A DNA stretch of 64,000 nucleotides. Origin: Bacteroides sp. (GTDB lineage Bacteria > Bacteroidota > Bacteroidia > Bacteroidales > Bacteroidaceae). The DNA lies in contig JAJQDI010000003.1 in NCBI GenBank assembly GCA_021202275.1, forward strand, positions 1 through 64,000, read 5' to 3'. Both the position numbers and the translations under genes were made by a program. The notes under the pieces were generated by a model. That model was not told the DNA's origin. It was given only the letters and a program-made list of their open reading frames with translations, and did not search any database. The number at the start of each line of letters is the position of its first letter. Within the stretch, counting starts at the first letter, position 1. This document shows positions 56,791-64,000 of the stretch, piece after piece.

Positions 56791-57211
56791 GTTTTTCCGG
56801 ATTTTATAAATCAGCTTACAAACAATCTTTTCCCTGTATTTGTTTTTTCTTTCGGATATATATTTTTGTTAGAGCTGATTTTTATTTTTCTGATCCCTTT
56901 TTATTACTTTTTGGGAACCGGCTTCAAATCCCATTTAAACAGCTATTCAGATAAGAGGTAAATTCTATGGTTTGTCATTCGGAACATGAACTTCTTTTAA
57001 ACGGAAGATCATGCTGGTGTGTCCACTTTTCTTCAGATATCTGCCTCCTTATATCATCAATATATCATTTCCTGTCCAGTGTATCAGTCAGAATGTATCA
57101 TATATGACTTCATCAAAGGTACTTTTTTTGTCTACTCTTCCAAATGCATAAGCCTGAAAAGTTAAAACTGAAAATGTTCAAAAAGGATAGGGACAGAAAC
57201 TGATAAAGAGG
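56791..57211. other. AT-rich spacer upstream of the first ECF sigma gene
   Basis: No gene, repeat family or RNA gene is recognisable here. It carries the promoter region of the minus-strand DUF4251 gene and leads into the sigma-factor control region. Confidence 0.5.
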
Positions 57212-57245
57212 ACCTGAAATTTGTTTTTTGATAGAATTTACCCTA
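57212..57245 (+). promoter_or_regulatory. Conserved 34-nt element upstream of ECF sigma 1
   Basis: From ACCTGAAATTTG to ACCCTA, this segment matches 58213-58246 at 28 of 34 positions. Its CCCTA start is 47 nt before the -7 box in both copies, consistent with a shared operator or upstream promoter element. Confidence 0.6.
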
Positions 57246-57287
57246 TTTTTAAACAGTTTTCATGAGGTATAGCGGGCAGAAAGCCCA

Positions 57288-57295
57288 TACATTTG
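57288..57295 (+). promoter_or_regulatory. Candidate -7 element for ECF sigma 1
   Basis: TACATTTG matches TAnnTTTG and is followed by CG as in the second copy. It is exactly 53 nt from the start codon, the same as in the second copy. Confidence 0.6.
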
Positions 57296-57340
57296 CGACA
57301 GAGTATTAAAATCTAACATCATCTATTAAAAAACGGCATT

Positions 57341-57844
57341 ATGAATAGTGTGACTTTCAGAAATGATCTGATCGGAATGCAGGAAGACCTGTTCCGGTTT
57401 GCTTACAAACTCACCTCCGATAGGGAGGAGGCGCACGACTTGCTACAGGAGGCTTCTCTCAAAGCGCTGGATAACGAAGAAAAATACCTGCCTGATACTA
57501 ATTTCAAAGGGTGGATGTTTACGATCATGCGTAATATCTTTATTAATAAATATCGCAAGATCTTGCGTGATCAGACTTTTGTAGATCAAACGGAAAATCT
57601 CTATCATCTGAATCTTTCTCAAGAGTCAGGTTTTGATTCTACAGAGAGTGCTTATGATCTGAAAGAGATGCGCCGGATCGTGAATTCTCTTTCTAAAGAG
57701 TATAGGGTTCCTTTTTTGATGCACGTTGCCGGTTTTAAATATCGGGAGATCGCGGAAAAACTACAATTGCCTCTGGGAACGATCAAAAGTCGTATCTTTT
57801 TTACCTGTCAGAAATTACAGGACGATTTAAAAGACTTTGTTTAA
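57341..57844 (+). CDS. ECF-type RNA polymerase sigma factor (copy 1)
   Basis: The 167-residue protein has sigma region 2 (LFRFAYKLTSDREEAHDLLQ, NFKGWMFTIMRNIFINKYRK) and region 4 (VPFLMHVAGFKYREIAEKLQ, LPLGTIKSRIFFTCQKLQDD). It lacks other sigma regions, as expected for extracytoplasmic-function factors. It is about 79% identical by eye to the next gene and the same length, so the pair arose by duplication. No anti-sigma gene is adjacent. It would redirect RNA polymerase in response to an unknown signal. Confidence 0.94.
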   Translation: MNSVTFRNDLIGMQEDLFRFAYKLTSDREEAHDLLQEASLKALDNEEKYLPDTNFKGWMFTIMRNIFINKYRKILRDQTFVDQTENLYHLNLSQESGFDSTESAYDLKEMRRIVNSLSKEYRVPFLMHVAGFKYREIAEKLQLPLGTIKSRIFFTCQKLQDDLKDFV

Positions 57845-57907
57845 ACCTGATTATATAAGAAATCGACTCAGATTTAGTAAGTATACCAGTGGGTAGCTTA
57901 CAGGAAG

Positions 57908-57937
57908 AGAGTAATGTGTTAAGCATTGCTCTTTTTT
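57908..57937 (+). terminator. Terminator of ECF sigma 1
   Basis: AGAGTAATG (57908-57916) and CATTGCTCT (57924-57932) pair with one G-U and a 7-nt loop, followed by six T. Confidence 0.75.
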
Positions 57938-58190
57938 ATGGATAGCAAATTACCAAAAATATGTGATGATCCGTACAGGAACTATTTGAATGATTCAGGA
58001 AGTACAGGGATTTCTGTATCTCTTTTTGTTCTTATTGTATAAAAAACGTCTTTTTGGCTGTATAGATCTGCAGTAGATTGGTGTGGGTCCTGTCTTTTTT
58101 TTCAGACTGATTATCTGCGAATTCATCGATAGTTTATTCACATCTATACATCAAAAAACATACTCTTTAATGAATGCTTTTTCCTCTTTT

Positions 58191-58246
58191 CACCTGAATT
58201 TTATCAAAAATCACCTGAAAACTGTTCTTTGATAAAATCTGCCCTA
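58191..58246 (+). promoter_or_regulatory. Repeat-rich control region upstream of ECF sigma 2
   Basis: CACCTGAA occurs at 58191-58198 and 58212-58219 (21-nt period). ATTTTATCAAA (58198-58208) and TTTGATAAAAT (58228-58238) form a perfect 11-bp inverted repeat. Positions 58213-58246 are the counterpart of the element before sigma 1. The rest of the 57938-58190 spacer shows nothing recognisable. Confidence 0.6.
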
Positions 58247-58288
58247 AAGAAGGCCGGAATCTACCCGGTTGGTTCCTGAATTCCGTTT

Positions 58289-58296
58289 TAGATTTG
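58289..58296 (+). promoter_or_regulatory. Candidate -7 element for ECF sigma 2
   Basis: TAGATTTG matches TAnnTTTG; TTGG at 58269-58272 is a possible -33. It is 53 nt from the start codon. Confidence 0.6.
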
Positions 58297-58341
58297 CGTA
58301 TACAAAAAACACTAAATATTTATTTCTAAAACCGTAACTAT

Positions 58342-58845
58342 ATGAAAAGTGTAAGCTTTACAAAAGATCTAATTGGAGTTCAGGATGAACTTCTTCGTTT
58401 CGCCTACAAATTGACAGCCAACCGGGAAGAGGCTAATGGCCTGCTGCAGGAGACCACTCTCAAAGCATTGGACAACGAAGATAAATACATTCCTGATACA
58501 AATTTCAAAGGATGGATGTATACGATCATGCGTAACATCTTTATTAATAATTACCGCAAAATAGTACGTGAACAAACTTTTGTAGATCAGACAGATAATC
58601 TTTATCATCTCAATCTGCCACAGGACTCCGGATTTGACAGTACGGAAGGTGCATACGATCTGAAAGAGATGCGTCGGATCGTGAATTCATTGCCTAAAGA
58701 ATACAAAGTACCGTTTTCTATGCATGTATCCGGTTTCAAATACCGTGAGATCGCAGAGCGTCTCAACCTCCCTCTGGGAACCGTGAAAAGCCGTATATTC
58801 TTTACACGTCAGCGTCTGCAACAGGAGTTGAAAGATTTTGTGTAG
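58342..58845 (+). CDS. ECF-type RNA polymerase sigma factor (copy 2)
   Basis: Also 167 residues, with the same domain pattern: region 2 (LLRFAYKLTANREEANGLLQ, NFKGWMYTIMRNIFINNYRK) and region 4 (VPFSMHVSGFKYREIAERLN, LPLGTVKSRIFFTRQRLQQE). It starts 1001 nt after copy 1. Differences from copy 1 cluster in region 2.1 and at the C-terminal helix, while region 4 recognition residues are largely kept, suggesting overlapping regulons. Its control region carries an additional inverted repeat, so regulation may have diverged. No anti-sigma neighbour is seen. Confidence 0.94.
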   Translation: MKSVSFTKDLIGVQDELLRFAYKLTANREEANGLLQETTLKALDNEDKYIPDTNFKGWMYTIMRNIFINNYRKIVREQTFVDQTDNLYHLNLPQDSGFDSTEGAYDLKEMRRIVNSLPKEYKVPFSMHVSGFKYREIAERLNLPLGTVKSRIFFTRQRLQQELKDFV

Positions 58846-58910
58846 TTATACCTATCATATACCCCGTTTTTTTTAATTATTTAATTCACGTTTTTAGTTG
58901 TTTCAAAGTG

Positions 58911-58948
58911 GGGAGTCCGTACCAATCAGATGGCGGGCTCCCTTTTTT
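58911..58948 (+). terminator. Terminator of ECF sigma 2
   Basis: GGGAGTCCG (58911-58919) and CGGGCTCCC (58934-58942) pair with one G-U, followed by six T. The rest of the 58846-59174 spacer shows no gene. Confidence 0.75.
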
Positions 58949-59132
58949 ACATACCGGTTTCTGTCTGAATATCCATTTGTATCTGAAATATAGTTTCTGT
59001 TCAAATTCTATATTCGCTCCATGACCAGGGGAATGGTTTGTGTATGTGGAGTTTATAAGAACCGGGATCTGTCCAGGTCATTTTTCTCTATAAAAAGAAG
59101 AGGTTTAAGTCACCACATCCGTAAATAATATC

Positions 59133-59140
59133 TACTTTTG
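59133..59140 (+). promoter_or_regulatory. Candidate -7 element for the carbonic anhydrase gene
   Basis: TACTTTTG matches TAnnTTTG, giving a leader of about 28 nt. Confidence 0.45.
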
Positions 59141-59174
59141 CACCCGATTTTAAACAACTAAATTCAGATTCCTT

Positions 59175-59894
59175 ATGAAAGCTAATTCATTTTGTACAGG
59201 CTGGCTGGTGCTGGCACTGTGGACAATGGGGGCTTCTTCGTGTACTTCAAAGTCTGAACATGCAAGTGCAACCGTAGCAGCAACGGAACAGAATGCTGCT
59301 CTCTCTTCGGATCCATTGGAAGAATTGAAAAGGGGGAATGAACGTTTTTGCCAGGGCAAATCCATCCATCAACATCAGGACACGACGACTATTCATCAGC
59401 TCGTCTCCGGACAACATCCACAGGTTGTGGTGATCAGTTGTTCCGACTCCCGTGTACCACCTGAGATCGTTTTCGATCAGGGACTGGGAGATCTTTTCAT
59501 TATACGAACTGCCGGTCATGTCATGAGTGATGTGGAAGAAGGAAGTGTAGAATATGCGGTAGAGCATCTTCATAGTCCACTGGTTGTCGTGCTCGGCCAT
59601 CAGGGGTGTGGTGCTATCGGAGCTATGCTCGAACACGCTCACGACGATCATGTGGAAGGGCATATCGCTGCTATTGTACAGGCACTGAAAAATGAACCGG
59701 AAGAGCAGGAGGTACTTCGTGAAGGTGGAGAAGATCTATCGGACAGAGCGATTATGGCTAACATCCTGCACGGTGTAAGGCAACTACGCTCTTCACAACC
59801 GATCTTGTCACCTCTTTATCAGGAGGGAAAGATCCGTATTGTAGGAGCTCTTTATCATCTGGACAGCGGCCAGGTAGAATTCCTGGAGATTTGA
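59175..59894 (+). CDS. Beta-class carbonic anhydrase, predicted lipoprotein
   Basis: The 239-residue protein carries a signal with lipobox Cys23 (LALWTMGASSCTS), unusual for a mostly cytoplasmic family but known in Bacteroidetes. Zinc ligands are Cys89 (VISCSDSRVPPE), His142 and Cys145 (LGHQGCGA), and the Asp91-Arg93 dyad is intact. It interconverts carbon dioxide and bicarbonate, here probably in the periplasm or at the outer membrane. Bicarbonate and CO2 supply matters for these capnophilic organisms. Monocistronic with a candidate promoter 35-42 nt upstream. Confidence 0.93.
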   Translation: MKANSFCTGWLVLALWTMGASSCTSKSEHASATVAATEQNAALSSDPLEELKRGNERFCQGKSIHQHQDTTTIHQLVSGQHPQVVVISCSDSRVPPEIVFDQGLGDLFIIRTAGHVMSDVEEGSVEYAVEHLHSPLVVVLGHQGCGAIGAMLEHAHDDHVEGHIAAIVQALKNEPEEQEVLREGGEDLSDRAIMANILHGVRQLRSSQPILSPLYQEGKIRIVGALYHLDSGQVEFLEI

Positions 59895-59946
59895 TCCGGT
59901 CTTTCTTTTCCGGAAGGAAGAGAGACAGGCTTTTGTGATAAAAAAA

Positions 59947-59971
59947 GCGTGGGAAAATTGCTTTCCCACGC
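59947..59971 (-). terminator. Intrinsic terminator of the OmpA-family gene
   Basis: GCGTGGGAAA (59947-59956) and TTTCCCACGC (59962-59971) form a 10-bp perfect stem with a 5-nt loop. On the minus strand it is followed by a run of T, 45 nt past the OmpA stop. Confidence 0.85.
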
Positions 59972-60015
59972 CCGATAACTTACATAATTACATCTTTCAG
60001 CAAGAGCACCTCTTG

Positions 60016-60693
60016 TTAATAACCTCTTGCTTCGGCATTTTTAATCATCTCTTCACTTGCATACATATAAACGTCTACACGGCGATTTTGTTCAGCGGAA
60101 AGACTTTCATCGTATTGCGAATAACCTACACCTTCCACTATTTTGAACTGGAACGGCGTTACTCCCTGTGATTGCAGGTAGTTACGGACTGCTTCCGCAC
60201 GCTGATCAGAGATTTTCTGGTTGGCTTCATAGGTTCCAACTTTATCGGTATGACCAATAATAGCGATGTCAGTAGTAGCATCTTCCTTAATGATATCGGC
60301 AAACTGTGCCAGAGCAGATTTGGAACCTGCGCGCAGGCTGGTAGAGTTAAAATCGAAAAGAATACCCGAGTCGAATGTAACTTTTACAGCCGCGAGTCCG
60401 TTAGAATCTTCTACTTTTTCTACCTGTGCACCTTCAATTTCTTTGGCGGCTTCGGCTTTTTTATCCATATTCCGTCCGATGATCGCACCTACACCGGTAC
60501 CTACTGTAGCACCTACGGCAGCACCGATAGCAGCACCTTTTCCTTTTCCGGCGATTCCACCGACAATTGCACCTAATGCACCTCCCGAACCTGCTCCGAT
60601 AGCTGCACTTTTTCCTGTTTTACTGGTTGTTGAACAACCCCCTAATATCATGGCCAAACACATAAAGATGGCCAGAAACTTCATTTTCTCCAT
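60016..60693 (-). CDS. OmpA-family lipoprotein with glycine-zipper
   Basis: ATG 60693 (MEKMKFLAIFMCLAMILGG) gives 225 residues. The longer frame is not supported. The signal ends at ILGGCSTTSK (lipobox Cys). A glycine-rich stretch GAGSGGALGAIVGGIAGKGK (about 40-90) forms a glycine-zipper, and the C-terminal OmpA domain contains the peptidoglycan-binding pattern IAIIGHTDKVGTYEANQKIS and QRAEAVRNYLQSQGV. It anchors the outer membrane to peptidoglycan. Confidence 0.93.
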   Translation of the reverse strand: MEKMKFLAIFMCLAMILGGCSTTSKTGKSAAIGAGSGGALGAIVGGIAGKGKGAAIGAAVGATVGTGVGAIIGRNMDKKAEAAKEIEGAQVEKVEDSNGLAAVKVTFDSGILFDFNSTSLRAGSKSALAQFADIIKEDATTDIAIIGHTDKVGTYEANQKISDQRAEAVRNYLQSQGVTPFQFKIVEGVGYSQYDESLSAEQNRRVDVYMYASEEMIKNAEARGY

Positions 60694-60932
60694 AATCTGG
60701 TTTTTTTTAGTAGAATGTTTTTCTAAATATCTTTTGTGATACATAACAAATCCGGCAAGTGTATGATTCCGGGATCGTTTCTTTTTTTTCGTTAAAAATA
60801 CGATAAAATCGAGAAACTCTTTGAATTTATATGTAAAATGAATCTGTTTGCCAGGGTTGAATAGATAATTTTACATTCAAGATCATAAATCATAGCTTAT
60901 TTGGTATTGTGCTCCGGTTGATGATAACCGGT

Positions 60933-62308
60933 TCAGGGTACAACACGGACGGTAGAGAATATTCTCTTTCTGGCGTATGCAAACCAGAGGGTCAATATCA
61001 GCCCTTTGGTGGTAGTGGTGATGCAGACAGCTCACCAGATACCTTCTACACCCAGGCCTAATCCTACCAGCAGAATGGCTAAGGGTATACGCAGGCTATT
61101 GAATACCATACTGGTGATGGCCGGAGGCAGGGTACGTCCTACACCGTAGAACATTCCCTGAGTGGTAATTTCCAGCATCATAAATATCTGTGAGTAGCCA
61201 TCGATCCGTAGGAAAGCTCCACCGGCCAGATAGGCTTCTGTTTCCGGTGCGAAAACAGAAAATACCTCATTTCCGTAACCAATGAACAGCAGGCTGCATA
61301 GTAGTCCGAAGACAGATGTCATCCACAGAGTCGTGCGCCAGGCATGTATGACACGCTCCCGGCGACCTGCCGCAAAATTCTGGGCCACAAAGGCGCTTAG
61401 GGCCGTTGCGAATCCCTGAGCAGTATTCCAGGTGATCGCTTCGATCTGTCCGCCGGTAGTAAAAGTCATCAATCCGATGTGTCCTCCGTACTGTGCTGCC
61501 AGCCTGCACATGATCAGGTTGATCATAGCAAAAAGTGAATTGAACGCAGCGACGGGTACCCCTAACTTAAAGATACGCAGAGAATATTTTTTTGCAGATG
61601 TGTCAGAAAAGGAAAGCCTCCCAACAGTTTATCACGGAAACGCAATTGCCGGATGAACAGGATACAGACTACCGCCTGTGCTATGCAGGTGGCGTAAGCT
61701 GCTCCCTGTGTACCGAAATTGAATCCGAAAATGAATAACGGATCCAGTATGACATTTAATATCAATCCGGTGGCATTGATATAGAACGGTATGCTGCTGC
61801 GACCGGATCCGTTGTAAATCCCGGTGAAAGCGGCTGAAAGGAAAACAAATGGAAAAGCAAAGATGACTGTCCGCAGGTAAGATACAGCCGTCTGAGTGAT
61901 GTGAGGTTCCAGCCTGAATACGTTCAGCACCGGATAGGCGAGTGCGAAAAGCAGTCCTCCCTATGCGATGGAGATGATCAGTGATAACGTGATGTTGTGA
62001 GAGGCGAACTGTCGCGCGTCACCTTCATTGCGCGCGCCTACCGACTGTCCCACACTCACTTCGGAACCCACTTTGTTGAGCAGGGAAATGGATCCGGACA
62101 TCCAGGTAAGGATACCCATTGCCCCGATAGCAGCCAACGCTTCACTTCCTATACGCCCTACCCATGCCATGTCTGTCAGGCTATAGGCCATCTGTATAAA
62201 AGAGGTGGCCATGATGGGCATAGACAATCGGAAAAGCTGACGCATCACGGGTCCTTCTGTCAGATTACGGATTCCCTGCATATACTTGTGTAGTTGATTT
62301 GAGGGCAC
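60933..62308 (-). pseudogene. MATE-family efflux transporter broken by two stops and a frameshift
   Basis: From ATG 62308 the frame encodes MPSNQLHKYMQGIRNLTEGP, PIMATSFIQMAYSLTDMAWV and VGSEVSVGQSVGARNEGDAR, typical MATE. It stops at TAG 61961-61963. The same phase continues (GGLLFALAYPVLNVF to FLTHLQK), then shifts at a run of seven T (plus strand 61587-61593), where eight would keep it in phase. The third segment (FKLGVPVAAFNSLFAM, AITWNTAQGFATALSAFVAQ) stops at TGA 61032-61034 in GVEGIW, where GIWWA is expected, then runs to 60933. Reassembled, it is a normal about 455-residue 12-helix Na+/H+-coupled drug exporter. Either dead or mis-sequenced. Confidence 0.8.
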
Positions 62309-62443
62309 AAAGTTACTTATTTGATTCAGTAGCTGTTCGGATTTTCCACAAATAATTTGTTATCGTTGTTTTTTGCCCTTTCTTTTCCCGGTTCGGAACC
62401 GGCTTATTTGGTTTTTATTGCCGGTATAATCTTTTATATTGTG

Positions 62444-62451
62444 TATATTTG
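62444..62451 (+). promoter_or_regulatory. Candidate -7 element for the EamA permease
   Basis: TATATTTG matches TAnnTTTG, with TTG at 62418-62420 as a -33 candidate (23-nt spacing). It favours the second ATG (62470) as start, giving a leader of about 13 nt. Confidence 0.45.
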
Positions 62452-62460
62452 CGGATATAA

Positions 62461-63389
62461 ATGTTGCTTATGCTCTTCAGAACGAAACATCACGGATGGT
62501 ATCATTTGCTTGCTGCTCTTACAGTTATTGTATGGGGTACTACTTTTGTCTCTACGAAAGTGCTCATTCAGTACGGGCTTTCGCCGGTAGATGTGCTGTT
62601 CTATCGTTTTCTGCTGGCTTATTTCTGTATGTGGTTTGTTTCTCACGGTCGTATCCTGGCCGACCATTGGCGGGATGAAGGGCTTTTTATGTTGCTGGGT
62701 TTGTTTGGAGGTTCTCTGTATTTTGTTGCTGAGAATACCGCGCTGGGGCTAACATTGGCCTCCAACGTCTCCCTGATCATTTGTACCGCTCCTGTACTGG
62801 CCGCACTGCTTACCTGGCTTTTGCACCGCGGACAGCAGATCCCCTCCCGTCTGGTAGCAGGATCACTGATCGCTTTTGCCGGGGTAACATTGGTCGTTTT
62901 CAACGGACATTTTGTGCTTCATCTGCATCCGGCCGGAGATGTGCTCACTCTGTTGGCTGCTTTGATGTGGGCTTGTTATTGCCTGTTGTTGCAACGTTTA
63001 CAAAAGCGTTATTCCACCACATTCATTACCCGTAAAGTCTTTTTTATGGACTGGTGACGATGCTTCCTTTCTTTTATTTTTCTTCGCTGACCACAGATCT
63101 TCTGATACTTTCTCTGCCGGTGGTGTGGCTCAATCTTATTTTTCTGGGTGTGGTAGCTTCTATGCTTTGTTATCTGATGTGGAATACGGCGGTCCGACAT
63201 ATCGGCGCGTTGCAGACCACTAATTATATCTATGTAGTGCCTTTAGTGACTTTACTGACCTCTGCCTGGGTATTGAATGAGATCATTACCTGGATCGCAC
63301 TGGTCGGATCGGCTTTTATTCTTGCGGGTGTCTATCTGGCTGAGCGGGGATGGCCATCGTTCCGAAAAGATTCCGGCCTGTCGGAATGA
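62461..63389 (+). pseudogene. EamA/DMT-superfamily permease with homopolymer frameshift
   Basis: Frame one (from 62461 or 62470) encodes two-thirds of an EamA transporter (LTVIVWGTTFVSTKVLIQYG, LYFVAENTALGLTLASNVSL, ALLTWLLHRGQQIPSRLVAG) and ends at 63057 after RKVFFMDW. The next phase resumes at once with MLPFFYF, VVWLNLIFLGVVASMLCYLM and TNYIYVVPLVTLLTSAWVLN. The break is at six T (63040-63045); seven would give KVFFYGLVTML without interruption. The joined protein is about 307 residues with ten membrane helices, a normal drug/metabolite exporter. Whether the base is missing in the organism or only in the assembly cannot be told. Confidence 0.85.
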
Positions 63390-63447
63390 ACCTCACTGTA
63401 TGTATGAAAAAATATCCTCTTTTGGGGAGAGTTTCACTATATATGGT

Positions 63448-63455
63448 TAAATTTG
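63448..63455 (+). promoter_or_regulatory. Candidate -7 element for the BACON-domain gene
   Basis: TAAATTTG matches TAnnTTTG; TTTG at 63421-63424 is a -33 candidate (23-nt spacing). Confidence 0.4.
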
Positions 63456-63473
63456 TAGCACCACACCAATTTA

Positions 63474-63962
63474 TTGGCGCAATGCTTTGTAAAAACACTG
63501 TTTTGGTTCTTTTTTGCTATAGAATTGTTTTTTTTGTTGTTCGCAGGATTCTTTTTTTCTTCCTGTAAAGACGAACATAAATCCCTGTCTGTCTCTGAGA
63601 GCCAGATTGTGTTTCCGGCCGGAGGAGATACCTGTTCTTTTGAGATCACTTCCTATATATCCTGGACAGTTTCTATAACAGCTCCCTGGGTAACGACTTC
63701 TGACTCTGCCGGAACAGGAGATGCGCAGTTGACCCCGACAGCCTCTTCCCATACAACACGGGAAAACCGCAGTACAGGGCTTATTGTTTCCGCAGGAACT
63801 GGAGGCTGTGAGGTTGAGATCATACAACAAGCCTCTTGTCTGACTTTCAGTACCCGGGAATTGCTCTTTGACGCGGCAGGTTATTACCAGAAGTACATTT
63901 CGTATGCCGCTTGCTCCTGCTGTTCTGAAAGAAAAATAAACCCTAATATTCACTATAACTGA
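63474..63962 (+). CDS. BACON-domain lipoprotein, start and end uncertain
   Basis: The frame encodes a hydrophobic signal with FFFSSCKDEH (lipobox Cys) and one BACON domain (SLSVSESQIVFPAGGDTCSF, SWTVSITAPWVTTSDSAGTG, SAGTGGCEVEIIQQAS), then the start of a second (CLTFSTRELLFDAAG). The only start in this phase is a TTG at 63474, while an ATG at 63482 lies in another phase that merges after a T-rich run, so a frameshift in the signal is possible. The last 25 residues before the TGA do not look like BACON, so the true frame may shift near 63885. BACON domains bind mucin or carbohydrate in Bacteroidetes surface proteins. Confidence 0.6.
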   Translation: MAQCFVKTLFWFFFAIELFFLLFAGFFFSSCKDEHKSLSVSESQIVFPAGGDTCSFEITSYISWTVSITAPWVTTSDSAGTGDAQLTPTASSHTTRENRSTGLIVSAGTGGCEVEIIQQASCLTFSTRELLFDAAGYYQKYISYAACSCCSERKINPNIHYN

Positions 63963-64000
63963 TTTTTTAATGAAACTGATCGAAGCTGACCTTTCTGCTA

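Noticed and set aside
1..64000. tRNA, rRNA or insertion-sequence transposase genes
   Set aside because: None was recognised on either strand by eye; a covariance-model search would be needed to exclude small RNA genes.

Overview
The window looks like a Bacteroidales chromosome (Bacteroidetes, roughly 50% G+C). The evidence is SusC/SusD pairs, GH20 enzymes and NagB/NagA/NagP genes in one polysaccharide utilization locus (PUL), Bacteroidetes-type families (DUF5686, DUF4251, BACON, HU-like proteins), TAnnTTTG-type -7 promoter elements, and the glutamine-amidotransferase gene order gltD-gltB / glmS / purF-like / carA / carB. The genus cannot be fixed from the sequence alone.

Layout. 1-15 kb: nitrogen and nucleotide metabolism. 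gltD (cut by the window edge) and gltB are on the minus strand; glmS, a long PurF-type amidotransferase, carA and carB are on the plus strand. 15.5-16.9 kb: a ferritin-like DUF892 protein and a lipoprotein. 17.2-43.5 kb: a large PUL entirely on the minus strand. Read in its own direction it holds an AraC-type sensor-regulator, a NagX-like acyltransferase, a NagP-like permease, nagA, nagB, a GH20, SusC1/SusD1, SusC2/SusD2, two surface lipoproteins (one with PKD domains), a second GH20, a second NagX-like protein and a glycosidase-like lipoprotein. Together they predict capture, trimming, import and deacetylation/deamination of an N-acetylhexosamine-containing glycan. 43.8-45.6 kb: a cluster of gene remnants (BTAD-type regulator tail, ROK kinase tail, internally deleted sialate O-acetylesterase). 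45.8-56.8 kb: an HU-like DNA-binding protein, an outer-membrane protein, a 2-hydroxyacid dehydrogenase, rarA, a DUF5686 protein, a WecB-like protein lacking most catalytic residues, a TRIC-type channel and a DUF4251 lipoprotein. 57.3-64 kb: two tandem paralogous ECF sigma factors with matching promoter regions, a lipoprotein beta-carbonic anhydrase, an OmpA-family lipoprotein, a MATE transporter with three lesions, a frameshifted EamA permease and a BACON-domain protein at the edge.

Two things stand out. First, the spacers between 0.3 and 44.6 kb are built from nested repeats, named here R1 (ATTTACGAT-type iterations, often starting exactly at a stop codon and recurring inverted before the next start), R2 (palindrome GTAGAGACGCA..TGCGTCTCTAC), R3 (about 150 bp, fragmentary) and R4 (a short-loop hairpin 20-50 nt upstream of five unrelated start codons). 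Second, several genes carry one in-frame stop or a homopolymer frameshift, so either the locus is decaying or the assembly holds point errors. TAG also terminates intact genes (gltB, carB), so codon reassignment is unlikely.
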